From assembly GCF_000164865.1 (NCBI RefSeq), contig NC_014618.1, positions 4,464,001 through 4,528,000 of the forward strand: a DNA stretch of 64,000 bases, in the 5' to 3' direction. This DNA is from [Enterobacter] lignolyticus SCF1. GTDB taxonomy: Bacteria; Pseudomonadota; Gammaproteobacteria; Enterobacterales; Enterobacteriaceae. This document shows, piece by piece, positions 1-8,691 of this stretch. Made by a program: the position numbers and the translations under genes. The notes under the pieces were generated by a model, which saw only the letters and a list, made by a program, of their open reading frames with translations, searched no databases and was not told the origin of the DNA. Within the stretch, counting starts at the first letter, position 1, and every line of letters begins with the position of its first letter.

Positions 1-208
1 CTTGCCGGAAGGCCACAAAGGCGAAACGCGCGAACAGCGTATTCGCGAGCTGTTGGTCGTGGCGCCGGAGCTGACGGTGATTGGTCTGCCGGAAGGTAAC
101 TGGATCACGGTCAGCAAAGGCCAGGCCGTGCTCGGAGGGCCGAACACGACTTACGTGTTCAGAGCCGGTGAAGAGGCGCTTCCCCTTGAGGAAGGTCACC
201 GCTTTTAA
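1..208 (+). CDS. pepE: Peptidase E (alpha-aspartyl dipeptidase), C-terminal end only
   Basis: The window opens inside this gene; the frame runs from base 2 and ends at TAA 206-208. The visible 68 residues match the C-terminus of enterobacterial PepE, including the stretches RIRELLVVAPELTVIGLPEG and LGGPNTTYVF and the terminal EGHRF. PepE is a cytoplasmic serine peptidase (family S51) that cleaves N-terminal Asp-Xaa dipeptides. The catalytic serine lies upstream, outside the window. It is convergent with yjbB, as in E. coli. The ATG-like codons inside this fragment are internal and not starts. Confidence 0.9.
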   Translation, partial: LPEGHKGETREQRIRELLVVAPELTVIGLPEGNWITVSKGQAVLGGPNTTYVFRAGEEALPLEEGHRF

Positions 209-226
209 GCCGCATCGTGTGAAGCG

Positions 227-290
227 CCCGAGGCGCTGCATTTACCCGGCCTGCCGCTTATGCAGGCCGGATAAGGCGTTTACGCCGCCT
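227..290. repeat. REP-like palindromic element between pepE and yjbB
   Basis: A perfect 9-bp stem (246-254 with 262-270, 7-nt loop) is followed directly by a second small hairpin (275-279 with 282-286). The text GCCGGATAAGGCGTTTACGCC is typical of enterobacterial REP/BIME units. Its place between two convergent genes is the usual REP location. It may also stabilise or terminate both transcripts. Confidence 0.7.
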
Positions 291-294
291 TTCG

Positions 295-1926
295 TCAATA
301 ATCATCCCTGTCGTCGTCTTCGTCCGGCTGCTCCATTACGCTGTAGGCGACCGCGCAGAACAGGGAATTAAGACGCTTCATGTCGCCCAGCAGCCCGAGG
401 TGCAGCGAGCTGGTTTCAATGCTCTGCACGTTCTGCTGGTGCAGCCGGTCAACGTGGGCGTGGGAGTAGCGACGGTTCATGATGCGAAAACGGTGCTTAT
501 TGCGGCGCAACCGGCGGGCGCTGGTCACGTCGCCGGAGAAGAACACCGACATGGCCAGCTGCAGGTTGCTGAGCAGCTGATCGTACAGCGCATCCAGCTC
601 CTTCATGCCGTCCACCGAGAACGCGCGGCGCGCGGCCAGGGACTTATCGGCAATCTCGCTGCCCATACGCTCAACGATATCGGAGGCCTGCTCCAGGTTC
701 AGCGACATTTCGATAATCTCCGCCCAGCGGCGGGACTCCTCTTCCGCCAGCTCATCTTTAGGCATCCTCGCCAGGTAGAGCTTGATCGCGGTATACAGCA
801 CGTTGATGTCGTCGGCGATTTTACGCAGCTCTTTTTCTTCGCGCGATTCGCCGTGGATGATTTTGCGCAGCCCCTCCATCATCATTTCCATCGCATCCCC
901 AATCCGCAGCGTTTCCCGCGCGGCGTTGGCCAGCGCCAGCGTCGGCGTATCCAGCGCGGTGACGTCGAGATGCTTAGGCTTAAGCCGCGCATCAAGCTCG
1001 GGCTCATCGCGAATCATCCGCTTGCAAAAGCGCGCCATCGGCTCGGCGAACGGTACCATCGCCAGGCAGCGCAACAGGTTGTAGAACACGTGAAAATAGA
1101 TAACCAGTTCGGATTTCTCCACCGGCAGCTTGCTTAAGGTATCCGCCAGGATATGCACAAACGGCAGCACAATCAGGCTGCCCACCAGCTTAAACAGCAG
1201 GCTGCCGAGCGCTACGCGCCGGGCGGCGGCGTTGGCGGCGCTGTTGTTGAGCATCGCCAGCAGCCCGGAGCCGAGGTTGGCGCCAATCACCAGACACAGC
1301 GCCACCGGAAACGAGATAACCCCCGTCGCGGTCAAGGTCGCCGTCAGCAGTACCGCGGCGAGGCTTGAATAGGTGATAACGGCGAACATCGCGCCGATCA
1401 GCGCATCCAGCATGATATCGCCGGTCAGCGAGGCGAAAATGACCTGTACGCCGTTGGCCTGCGTGATGGGATGCACGGCCTGAACGATAAGCTCGAGCGC
1501 CAGCAGAATCAGACCCAGGCCGATACCCACGCGCCCCAGCTGCCCCGCGCGGGTTTGCTTGCGGCCAAGGAAGAAAATCACGCCGATAAAAATCAGCAGC
1601 GGCGAAAGCCAAGACAAATCGAAGGTGAGCACGCGCGCCATCAGCGCGGTCCCCACGTCGGCTCCCAGCACAATCACCAGCGCAGGGGTGAGCGCGACCA
1701 GATCCTGCGCCACAAACGAGGTCACCAGCATGGTGGTGGCATTGCTGCTTTGCACCAGCGCCGTAACGCCGATCCCGGCGCAGAAGGCCAGCGGTTTTTT
1801 CTCAACGCTACTACTCAGGACCGTGCGCAGGCGGGCGCCAAAGACGCGCATCACGCCGGTACGCACAATGTGGGTCCCCCACACCAGCAGGGCGACAGCT
1901 GAAAGCAGGTGTAACAGAGTCAACAC
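295..1926 (-). CDS. yjbB: Na+/Pi cotransporter family protein with C-terminal PhoU-like region
   Basis: 543 residues, the same length as E. coli YjbB, with near-identical sequence throughout. The N-terminal ~300 residues are hydrophobic with two Na/Pi-cotransporter (NptA/PNaS) repeats; QSSNATTM (about residue 60) and the second repeat around IGANLGSGLLAMLNNSAANA are visible. The C-terminal ~200 residues are charged and helical (PhoU-like) and end in an acidic tail. In E. coli YjbB exports phosphate; the same role is inferred here for the inner membrane. The start is GTG at 1924-1926, preceded by AAGGAG, in the position used in E. coli. It lies downstream of metH on the same strand, separated by about 180 bp with a terminator-like hairpin. 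Confidence 0.93.
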   Translation of the reverse strand: MLTLLHLLSAVALLVWGTHIVRTGVMRVFGARLRTVLSSSVEKKPLAFCAGIGVTALVQSSNATTMLVTSFVAQDLVALTPALVIVLGADVGTALMARVLTFDLSWLSPLLIFIGVIFFLGRKQTRAGQLGRVGIGLGLILLALELIVQAVHPITQANGVQVIFASLTGDIMLDALIGAMFAVITYSSLAAVLLTATLTATGVISFPVALCLVIGANLGSGLLAMLNNSAANAAARRVALGSLLFKLVGSLIVLPFVHILADTLSKLPVEKSELVIYFHVFYNLLRCLAMVPFAEPMARFCKRMIRDEPELDARLKPKHLDVTALDTPTLALANAARETLRIGDAMEMMMEGLRKIIHGESREEKELRKIADDINVLYTAIKLYLARMPKDELAEEESRRWAEIIEMSLNLEQASDIVERMGSEIADKSLAARRAFSVDGMKELDALYDQLLSNLQLAMSVFFSGDVTSARRLRRNKHRFRIMNRRYSHAHVDRLHQQNVQSIETSSLHLGLLGDMKRLNSLFCAVAYSVMEQPDEDDDRDDY

Positions 1927-1965
1927 GGAGTCTTGTTCTCCTTATCGTTATTATTTTTCTGGGCT

Positions 1966-2000
1966 TTCCTTCCCCTCTTCAGCGGAGAAGGGGAGGAAAA
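1966..2000. repeat. CCCCTCTT/GGAGAAGGGG imperfect hairpin between metH and yjbB
   Basis: An imperfect inverted repeat reads CTTCCCCTCTTCAGCGGAGA then AGGGGAGG. Base composition and arrangement resemble the CCCTCTCCC/GGGAGAGGG hairpins that flank aceK in this window. It may be a diverged member of the same dispersed family; that link is an inference from resemblance only. Confidence 0.4.
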
Positions 2001-2039
2001 CGGCGTCATTCCAGTATAAGGGTTTAACGTCAACAAAGA

Positions 2040-2066
2040 GACAAGGCACCGCAGAGGCGCCTTGTT
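2040..2066 (-). terminator. Hairpin after metH, probable terminator
   Basis: ACAAGGC pairs with GCCTTGT across a short loop, 40 bp after the metH stop. On the minus strand it is followed by a T-containing run (CTCTTTG). The T tract is poor, so termination may be partial, allowing some read-through into yjbB. Confidence 0.45.
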
Positions 2067-2106
2067 TGTTGTAAGAGAAAATGACAGTTATGTGACAGAG
2101 AATGGC

Positions 2107-5100
2107 TTAATCGGCGTCATACCCCAGGTTCGGCGCAAGCCAGCGCTCCACCTCCGACACGCTCATCCCTTTACGGAAAGCATAGTCTTCGACCTGATCG
2201 CGCTGCAGCTGCGCCACGGCAAAATATTTGCTGTCCGGATGGCTGAAGTACCAGCCGGACACCGACGCCCCCGGCCACATGGCGAAGGACTCGGTCAGCT
2301 TCATTCCGGTGTGGGTCTCCACATCCAGCAGCTGCCAGATGGTGCCCTTCTCGGTATGCTCCGGACAGGCGGGATACCCCGGCGCCGGACGAATGCCCTG
2401 ATAGTTTTCGCGGATGAGTTCGTCGTTGCTCAGATTCTCGTTGGCCGCATAGCCCCACTGCACTTTACGCACGCGCTCGTGGAGATACTCGGCAAAGGCT
2501 TCCGCCAGGCGGTCGGCAATCGCTTTGACCATGATCTTGTTGTAATCATCGTGCCGCGCGTCGAACGCGTCCGCCAGCGCGTCCTCTTCCAGGCCACCGG
2601 TCACGGCGAATGCGCCGATATAGTCCGCTTTGCCGGAGAGCTTCGGCGCCACGAAATCGGCCAGGCAGTAGTTGGCGAACCCGACCTTTTCGGTCTGCTG
2701 GCGCAGGTGGCGGCTGACCGCCAGCACGTGGGTTCGGGTCTCGTCGCGGTAGATTTCGATGTCGTCGCCCACCCGGTTCGCCGGGAACAGGCCAACGACG
2801 CCGCGCGGATTCAGCGTTTTTTCGGCGCTGAGCTTATCCAGCATCTCGTTAGCATCGCGGAACAGGCGCTGCGCCTCCTCGCCGACAACCTCATCTTCCA
2901 GAATGCGCGGGTATTTGCCCGCCAGCGACCAGGTCATAAAGAACGGCGTCCAGTCGATATAGTTGCGCAGCGTTTCGATGCTGGCGCTGACCTCCTGCAC
3001 GCCGAGACGGTGGGCGACCGGCGGCGTATAGCTTGCCCAGTCGAAGGCCAGATCGTTATCCCGCGCCGCCTGCAGCGTTACCGGCGGCGTGCGCGGCTTC
3101 TTACGGCCGTGCTGGATGCGGACGGTTTCGTACTCTTTGCGGGTGCGCGCGACGAAGTCGTCGCGCTGGCTGTCCGACAGCAGCGCAGCGACCACGCCCA
3201 CGGTGCGCGAGGCGTTTTGCACATAGACCGTCGGTCCGCTGTAGTTCTGCTCAATCTTCACCGCAGTGTGCGCTTTGGACGTCGTCGCGCCGCCAATCAG
3301 CAGCGGGATGGTAAAGCCCTGACGCTCCATCTCTTTCGCCACGTTGACCATCTCGTCGAGCGACGGGGTAATCAGCCCGGAAAGGCCAATCAGGTCCGCA
3401 TTCACCTCGCGGGCGGTTTTGAGGATTTTCTCCGTCGGCACCATCACGCCAAGATCGACAATCTCGTAGTTATTGCACTGCAGCACTACGCCGACGATAT
3501 TCTTGCCGATGTCGTGCACATCGCCCTTCACCGTGGCGATCACCATCTTACCGTTGCTTTTGCCCTTTTCTTTGCTGGCTTCAATAAACGGCTCAAGATA
3601 CGCCACGGCCTGCTTCATCACGCGGGCGGATTTCACCACCTGCGGCAGGAACATTTTGCCCTCGCCGAACAGGTCGCCGACCACGTTCATGCCGTCCATC
3701 AGCGGCCCTTCGATGACCTCAATCGGGCGCGCGGCCTGCTGGCGGGCCTCTTCGGTATCCTGCTCAATAAACTCGGTGATGCCTTTGACCAGCGAGTATT
3801 CGAGGCGTTTTTTCACCTCCCAGCTGCGCCATTCGGCCTGCTGGGCGTTGGCGCCGTCGTCAGATTTGCTGCCGCGGTATTTCTCCGCCAGATCCAGCAT
3901 CCGCTCGGTGGCATCGTCGCGGCGGTTGAGGATCACATCCTCAACGCCGTCGCGCAGCTCGGCGGGCAGGTCGTCGTAAATCGCCAACTGCCCGGCGTTG
4001 ACGATCCCCATGTCCATACCGTTACGAATGGCGTAGTAGAGGAACACCGCATGGATGGCTTCACGCACCGGGTCGTTGCCGCGAAACGAGAACGACACGT
4101 TCGACACGCCGCCGGAAATCAGCGCGTGCGGCAGCTCGCGCTTAATGTCTTCGCAGGCGCCGATAAAATCGACCGCGTAGTTGTTGTGCTCTTCGATACC
4201 GGTCGCAACGGCAAAAATGTTCGGGTCGAAGATGATGTCTTCCGGCGGGAAGCCCACCTCTTCGGTCAGAATCTGGTACGCGCGGCGGCAAATCTCAATT
4301 TTACGCTCGCGGGTATCGGCCTGGCCGACTTCATCAAAGGCCATCACCACCACCGCAGCGCCGTAGCGGCGCACCAGCTTCGCATGGTGGATAAACGGCT
4401 CAACGCCCTCTTTCATCGAGATGGAGTTGACGATGCCTTTGCCCTGGATGCACTTCAGCCCTTTTTCGATGACCTCCCACTTCGAGGAGTCGATCATAAT
4501 CGGTACGCGGGCGATATCCGGCTCGCCGGCGATAAGGTTAAGGAAACGCACCATCGCCGCTTCGGCGTCGAGCATCCCCTCATCCATGTTGATATCGATA
4601 ATCTGCGCACCGCTCTCCACCTGCTGGCGGGCAACGTCCAGCGCTTCGCTGTACTTCTCTTCTTTAATCAGGCGCTTGAATTTCGCCGAACCGGTGACGT
4701 TGGTACGCTCGCCGACGTTCACAAACAGGCTGTCATCGCCGATGGTCAGCGGCTCAAGACCCGCAAGACGGCAGGCGACCGGGATCTCGGGCAGTTTACG
4801 CGGCGTAAGCCCTGTCACGACGCGGCTCATAGCCGCAATGTGTTCCGGGGTGGTGCCGCAGCAGCCGCCGACGATGTTCAGAAAACCGGCTTCGGCCCAT
4901 TCGCGAATTTGAGCCGCCATGGTGTCGGCGTCGAGATCGTATTCGCCAAAGGCGTTCGGCAGACCGGCGTTCGGGTGCGCGGTGACATAGCAGTCGGCAA
5001 TACGCGACAGCTCCTGCACATACTGGCGCAGTTCGTCCGGGCCCAGCGCGCAGTTCAGGCCGAAGGTGAGCGCGTCGGCGTGGCGCAGGGAGTTATAAAA

Positions 5101-5790
5101 CGCCTCCGTCGTCTGGCCGGAAAGCGTACGCCCGGAGGCATCGGTAATGGTGCCGGAGATCATAATCGGCAGCTCAACGCCCAGCGCGTCAAACTCCGCT
5201 TTGACCGCAAAGATAGCGGCCTTGGCGTTGAGCGTATCGAAGACCGTTTCAATCAGGATGAGGTCCGATCCGCCCTCCACCAGCGCTTTGGTCGATTCGC
5301 GGTAGGCCGCCACCAGCTGATCGAAGGTAATGTTGCGAAACGCCGGGTCGTTCACGTCCGGAGAAATAGATGCGGTGCGGTTGGTCGGGCCGAGAACGCC
5401 TGCCACATAGCGCGGTTTGTCCGGCGTACGGGCGGTCCATTCGTCGGCGCAGGCACGCGCCAGCGTTGCCGCGGCAAAGTTGATTTCCGCCGACAGGGAT
5501 TCCATCTGGTAATCCGCCATGGCGATGGGGGTCGAGTTGAAGGTGTTGGTTTCGATGATATCCGCACCCGCCTCAAAATAGGCGTTGTGGATAGCGCTAA
5601 TCACCTCCGGCTTGCTGAGCACCAACAGGTCGTTGTTGCCTTTCAGATCGCAGGGCCAGTCCGCAAAGCGCGCGCCGCGGAAATCCTCTTCAGTCAGACG
5701 GTAGCTCTGGATCATGGTGCCCATGCCCCCGTCCAGAACCAAAATTCGCTCTTTTAACTGCGCATGCAGTTGTTCTGTTTTGCTGCTCAC
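2107..5790 (-). CDS. metH: Cobalamin-dependent methionine synthase
   Basis: Transfers a methyl group from 5-methyltetrahydrofolate to homocysteine through enzyme-bound cobalamin; cytoplasmic. From the GTG at 5788-5790 the protein has 1227 residues, the E. coli length. That start has GGGAG 5 nt upstream, whereas an in-frame TTG 15 bp earlier has no ribosome site. Four modules are visible: homocysteine-binding domain with zinc ligands in GLNCALGPDE (~247) and GGCCGTTP (~310); pterin domain beginning around FVNVGERTNVTGSAKF; cobalamin domain with DVHDIGKNIVG, whose His is the lower axial cobalt ligand; and the AdoMet-binding reactivation domain with RPAPGYPACPEH near the C-terminus. It is divergent from iclR, as in E. 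coli. A long open frame on the other strand is a codon-usage shadow. Confidence 0.98.
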   Translation of the reverse strand: MSSKTEQLHAQLKERILVLDGGMGTMIQSYRLTEEDFRGARFADWPCDLKGNNDLLVLSKPEVISAIHNAYFEAGADIIETNTFNSTPIAMADYQMESLSAEINFAAATLARACADEWTARTPDKPRYVAGVLGPTNRTASISPDVNDPAFRNITFDQLVAAYRESTKALVEGGSDLILIETVFDTLNAKAAIFAVKAEFDALGVELPIMISGTITDASGRTLSGQTTEAFYNSLRHADALTFGLNCALGPDELRQYVQELSRIADCYVTAHPNAGLPNAFGEYDLDADTMAAQIREWAEAGFLNIVGGCCGTTPEHIAAMSRVVTGLTPRKLPEIPVACRLAGLEPLTIGDDSLFVNVGERTNVTGSAKFKRLIKEEKYSEALDVARQQVESGAQIIDINMDEGMLDAEAAMVRFLNLIAGEPDIARVPIMIDSSKWEVIEKGLKCIQGKGIVNSISMKEGVEPFIHHAKLVRRYGAAVVVMAFDEVGQADTRERKIEICRRAYQILTEEVGFPPEDIIFDPNIFAVATGIEEHNNYAVDFIGACEDIKRELPHALISGGVSNVSFSFRGNDPVREAIHAVFLYYAIRNGMDMGIVNAGQLAIYDDLPAELRDGVEDVILNRRDDATERMLDLAEKYRGSKSDDGANAQQAEWRSWEVKKRLEYSLVKGITEFIEQDTEEARQQAARPIEVIEGPLMDGMNVVGDLFGEGKMFLPQVVKSARVMKQAVAYLEPFIEASKEKGKSNGKMVIATVKGDVHDIGKNIVGVVLQCNNYEIVDLGVMVPTEKILKTAREVNADLIGLSGLITPSLDEMVNVAKEMERQGFTIPLLIGGATTSKAHTAVKIEQNYSGPTVYVQNASRTVGVVAALLSDSQRDDFVARTRKEYETVRIQHGRKKPRTPPVTLQAARDNDLAFDWASYTPPVAHRLGVQEVSASIETLRNYIDWTPFFMTWSLAGKYPRILEDEVVGEEAQRLFRDANEMLDKLSAEKTLNPRGVVGLFPANRVGDDIEIYRDETRTHVLAVSRHLRQQTEKVGFANYCLADFVAPKLSGKADYIGAFAVTGGLEEDALADAFDARHDDYNKIMVKAIADRLAEAFAEYLHERVRKVQWGYAANENLSNDELIRENYQGIRPAPGYPACPEHTEKGTIWQLLDVETHTGMKLTESFAMWPGASVSGWYFSHPDSKYFAVAQLQRDQVEDYAFRKGMSVSEVERWLAPNLGYDAD

Positions 5791-5880
5791 ACGTGCTCCC
5801 GACAACGCTCAACCAGGCCAAAAGGCTGCGGTTCATACTGGCACAAACTGGCGGGGGGGAAAAGTCACACAGCGGTAACA

Positions 5881-5893
5881 TGAGACATGTTCA
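5881..5893. promoter_or_regulatory. Possible MetR site upstream of metH
   Basis: TGAGACATGTTCA matches seven of the eight fixed bases of the MetR consensus TGAA-N5-TTCA and lies about 90 bp upstream of the metH start. MetR activates metH in E. coli. The identification rests on consensus and position only. Confidence 0.4.
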
Positions 5894-5946
5894 TTTTCAC
5901 TCCTCCGATCAGTCTTAATAACGGTTGCAAAACCACCAAATAAAAC

Positions 5947-5960
5947 GAAAATGATTTCCA
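5947..5960. promoter_or_regulatory. IclR operator for iclR autoregulation
   Basis: GAAAATGATTTCCA closely matches the IclR box TGGAAATnATTTCCA. It ends 22 bp before the iclR start, just ahead of the AAGGAG ribosome site. The same placement in E. coli mediates autorepression. Confidence 0.7.
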
Positions 5961-5982
5961 CGATACAGAAAAGGAGTCAGCC

Positions 5983-6807
5983 ATGGTTGCTACCGTTCCC
6001 GCTAAACGCGGCAGAAAACCGGCCCCCGCCGCCGCTCAACAGGGCGGGCAAGTTCAGTCGCTGACCCGCGGATTAAAACTGCTGGAATGGATCGCCGAGT
6101 CCCACGGCAGCGTCGCGCTGACGGAGCTGGCTCAGCAGGCCGGGCTGCCGAACTCCACCACCCACCGTCTGCTGACGACCATGCAGCAGCTGGGCTTCGT
6201 GCGCCAGGTCGGCGAGCTGGGCCACTGGACGGTCGGCGCTCATGCGTTTATCGTCGGCAGCAGCTTCCTGCAAAGCCGCAACCTGCTGGCCATCGTCCAC
6301 CCGATCCTGCGCAAGCTGATGGAAGATTCCGGCGAGACGGTAAACCTCGCGGTACTCGACCAGAGCGATCATCAGGCGATCATTATCGACCAGGTACAGT
6401 GTACGCAGCTGATGCGCATGTCTGCGCCGATTGGCGGCAAGCTGCCGATGCACGCCTCCGGGGCGGGGAAAGCGTTTCTATCGCAGCTGAGCGAGGAGCA
6501 GGTGACGGGACTGCTGCACCGCAAAGGCCTGCACGCCTATACCCACGCCACGCTGGTGTCGCCGGTGCATTTGAAAGAAGACCTGGCCCTGACGCGCAAG
6601 CGCGGCTATTCCTTCGATGATGAAGAGCACGCCCTTGGCCTGCGCTGCATCGCGGCCTGCATTTTTGACGAACACCGCGAGCCGTTTGCCGCCATTTCCA
6701 TTTCCGGCCCCATTTCGCGGATGACCGACGACCGGGTGACGGAGCTGGGTGCGCTGGTGATTAAGGCGGCGAAAGAGGTCACGCTGGCGTACGGCGGGAT
6801 CCGTTAA
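5983..6807 (+). CDS. iclR: Acetate operon (glyoxylate shunt) repressor IclR
   Basis: 274 residues, as in E. coli. After a basic N-terminal tail (AKRGRKP) there is a winged helix-turn-helix (about 27-85, containing LTELAQQAGLPNSTTHRLL). An IclR effector-binding domain follows, with the conserved APIGGKLPMHASGAGKAFL and a C-terminal FAAISISGP. It represses aceBAK; glyoxylate and pyruvate act as effectors in the E. coli protein. The start has AAGGAG 6 nt upstream. The gene is convergent with aceK and the two stops share one TTAA (6804-6807). E. coli arpA, which lies between iclR and aceK, is missing. Confidence 0.97.
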   Translation: MVATVPAKRGRKPAPAAAQQGGQVQSLTRGLKLLEWIAESHGSVALTELAQQAGLPNSTTHRLLTTMQQLGFVRQVGELGHWTVGAHAFIVGSSFLQSRNLLAIVHPILRKLMEDSGETVNLAVLDQSDHQAIIIDQVQCTQLMRMSAPIGGKLPMHASGAGKAFLSQLSEEQVTGLLHRKGLHAYTHATLVSPVHLKEDLALTRKRGYSFDDEEHALGLRCIAACIFDEHREPFAAISISGPISRMTDDRVTELGALVIKAAKEVTLAYGGIR

Positions 6808-8585
6808 GATTGTGAGCGGCCTGTGCCCTCACCCCGGCCCTCTCCCACAGGGAGAGGGAGAGGAGAGAATCTGATGCAAAACCTCTGCTTGCGTCGATAG
6901 GCGTACACATCCTCTACATACCCGTTCTTGATCCGCGTCTGCAGCCCGCGCCAGTACTCTGCGCGAAACAGGTCGGCGTGCATCTCTTCAAACAGCGGCC
7001 CAATGCGCGGATCGGCGCACAGCCAGTGGCGAAACTCTTCCGGGAAAACGTCGCCGGGCGACACGCTGTACCACGGTTCGCCGGACAGTTCATCTTCCGG
7101 GTAACGCGCAGGCGGAATATCGCGGAAATTCACCTCGGTCATATAGCAAATTTCGTCGTAGTCGTAGAACACCACCCGCCCGTGCCGGGTGACGCCAAAG
7201 TTTTTAAACAGCATATCGCCGGGAAAGATGTTGGCGGCGGCGAGCTGACGGATGGCGTTACCGTACTCTTCAATCGCATCCCGTAAGGCCTGGCCGTCTG
7301 CCTGTTCCAGCCAGATATTGAGCGGCACCATCCGGCGCTCGATGTAGAGGTGGCTGATCGCGATTTTGTCCCCAAGATCGCTGATTTTTCCCGGCGCTTC
7401 CTGCAGCAATAGCTCCATTAGCGCCGGATCGATCTGCTGCTTATCCAGCACAAAGTTTTCGAACTCCTGGGTATCCGCCATGCGCCCGACGCGATCGTGT
7501 TCTTTCACCAGCTGATAGCAGGCGCGAACGTGAGCAGCGGTCATCTCTTTTTGCGGCGCAAATTTATCTTTAATCACCTTAAATACCCGGTCAAAGCCCG
7601 GCAGGGTGAAGACCAGCATCACCATGCCGCGAATACCCGGCGCTTCGATAAACTGCTCATCTGCGCTGGCGATATAGTGCAGATATTCCCGGTAGCTTTC
7701 GGTTTTGGCATGCTTCTGACAGCCAATCGCCATATACAGTTCGGCGGTGGTTTTACCCGGCAGGATCTCCCGCAGCCATTCCACCAGCGCCGCAGGCAGC
7801 GGGGCATACACCATAAAATAGGAGCGGGCGAAGCCGAACACAATGCTGGCCTCCGCGCTGGTCGTCAGGCAGGTATCGACAAACAGCTCGCCGTCATCGG
7901 TACGGTGGATGGGCAACAGAAACGGGATGACGGCCGATGGCGTCACCAGTTTGCCAACCAACCAGGCGGCTTTATTACGGTAGAAAAGCTCATTGGCAAC
8001 CTGCAAATGGCTGCGTCTGAGCACCTTCTCGCCGAAGGCTTCGCGAAGATGCGCGATGATGAAGCCGATATCCCGGGCTTTATTCTGCCAGGGCAAACGC
8101 AGCGGCAGGTCAGTTAGCACGCGATGCAGCAGAGTCTCCCAGCCGTGATCGGGAAAGAAATCCTTTGCCAGCGGTCGCGGAATGGTGCGAAACCGCCGCT
8201 CCGGCTGCGAGCTGAAAATAAACAACCGCTCGGGCGTCAGCGAGCGGTGGTCAAACAGCCGGCAATAGACGGAGTTGAAGAAGCTCTCCGCGATTTCGAA
8301 GCGCGGGTAGTCGGGTAATAAGTGGGTGTAATGCTCTTTAACCCGCAGCAAAAATGCCGCATCGGGGTTTTTGCCGTCGGTAATACAGCGCAGCTGCTCC
8401 ACCACCAGGCCGACGTGGTGATCGTAGAGGTGAATACGCTGCTTCATGGCCTGCTGTACGGCGTGCCAGTCGGCGTGTTCAAAACGCTGCTGTGCGCCGG
8501 AAGTGACTTCCAGAAAACGACCATACTGGGCATCGAAGCCCTGCAGTATGGTTTGTGCGATCAGTAATTCAAGGCCTCGCGACAT
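6804..8585 (-). CDS. aceK: Isocitrate dehydrogenase kinase/phosphatase
   Basis: Phosphorylates and dephosphorylates isocitrate dehydrogenase, diverting isocitrate into the glyoxylate shunt. The ATG at 8583-8585 (protein start MSRGLELLIAQTILQGF) has GGGGG just upstream and matches the E. coli start, giving 593 residues against 578 in E. coli. An N-terminal regulatory half is followed by the kinase-like half with the nucleotide-binding loop in APGIRGMVMLVF, and by HLYIERRMVPLNIW and VVFYDYDEICYMTE. The last 20 or so residues (SPLPLPVGEGRGEGTG and following) replace the short E. coli tail and are encoded by an intergenic-type repeat. It is the third gene of aceBAK, 106 bp after aceA. A longer reading from 8660 would also translate repeat DNA and has no homology support. 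Confidence 0.95.
   Translation of the reverse strand: MSRGLELLIAQTILQGFDAQYGRFLEVTSGAQQRFEHADWHAVQQAMKQRIHLYDHHVGLVVEQLRCITDGKNPDAAFLLRVKEHYTHLLPDYPRFEIAESFFNSVYCRLFDHRSLTPERLFIFSSQPERRFRTIPRPLAKDFFPDHGWETLLHRVLTDLPLRLPWQNKARDIGFIIAHLREAFGEKVLRRSHLQVANELFYRNKAAWLVGKLVTPSAVIPFLLPIHRTDDGELFVDTCLTTSAEASIVFGFARSYFMVYAPLPAALVEWLREILPGKTTAELYMAIGCQKHAKTESYREYLHYIASADEQFIEAPGIRGMVMLVFTLPGFDRVFKVIKDKFAPQKEMTAAHVRACYQLVKEHDRVGRMADTQEFENFVLDKQQIDPALMELLLQEAPGKISDLGDKIAISHLYIERRMVPLNIWLEQADGQALRDAIEEYGNAIRQLAAANIFPGDMLFKNFGVTRHGRVVFYDYDEICYMTEVNFRDIPPARYPEDELSGEPWYSVSPGDVFPEEFRHWLCADPRIGPLFEEMHADLFRAEYWRGLQTRIKNGYVEDVYAYRRKQRFCIRFSPLPLPVGEGRGEGTGRSQS
6826..6865. repeat. Dispersed CCCTCTCCC/GGGAGAGGG hairpin, inside the aceK 3' end
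   Basis: The perfect 9-bp stem 6838-6846/6850-6858 has a 3-nt loop and is preceded by CCCTCACCCCGG. Two further copies of the same motif lie at 8600-8685, just beyond the other end of aceK. Here the repeat is translated as the end of AceK on the minus strand. Confidence 0.75.
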
Positions 8586-8596
8586 CAATTCCCCCA

Positions 8597-8685
8597 TACC
8601 CCTCACCCCTCTCCCGTCGGGAGAGGGAGAAAACAGGTCTGTGCCAAACCATCCCCTCACCCCTCTGGGGAGAGGGGTGAGGGGG
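8597..8685. repeat. Two CCCTC-rich hairpins between aceA and aceK
   Basis: Hairpin one has the stem 8607-8615/8619-8627 (CCCTCTCCC with GGGAGAGGG). Hairpin two has a 14-bp perfect stem, 8653-8666/8671-8684, with a GGGG loop. The aceA-aceK spacer of E. coli also carries inverted repeats thought to lower aceK expression; these may play the same part. The sequence belongs to the family that also lies within the aceK 3' end. Confidence 0.75.
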
Positions 8686-8691
8686 AAAACA

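Noticed and set aside
2062..5757. 1231-codon open frame on the plus strand opposite metH
   Set aside because: It mirrors metH almost end to end. Long antisense frames are common in GC-rich, codon-biased genes. The translation is Arg/His/Val-rich low-complexity sequence with no domain I recognise.
8586..8660. 25-residue N-terminal extension of AceK
   Set aside because: It translates the hairpin repeat, and the ATG at 8583-8585 has a ribosome site and matches the family start.
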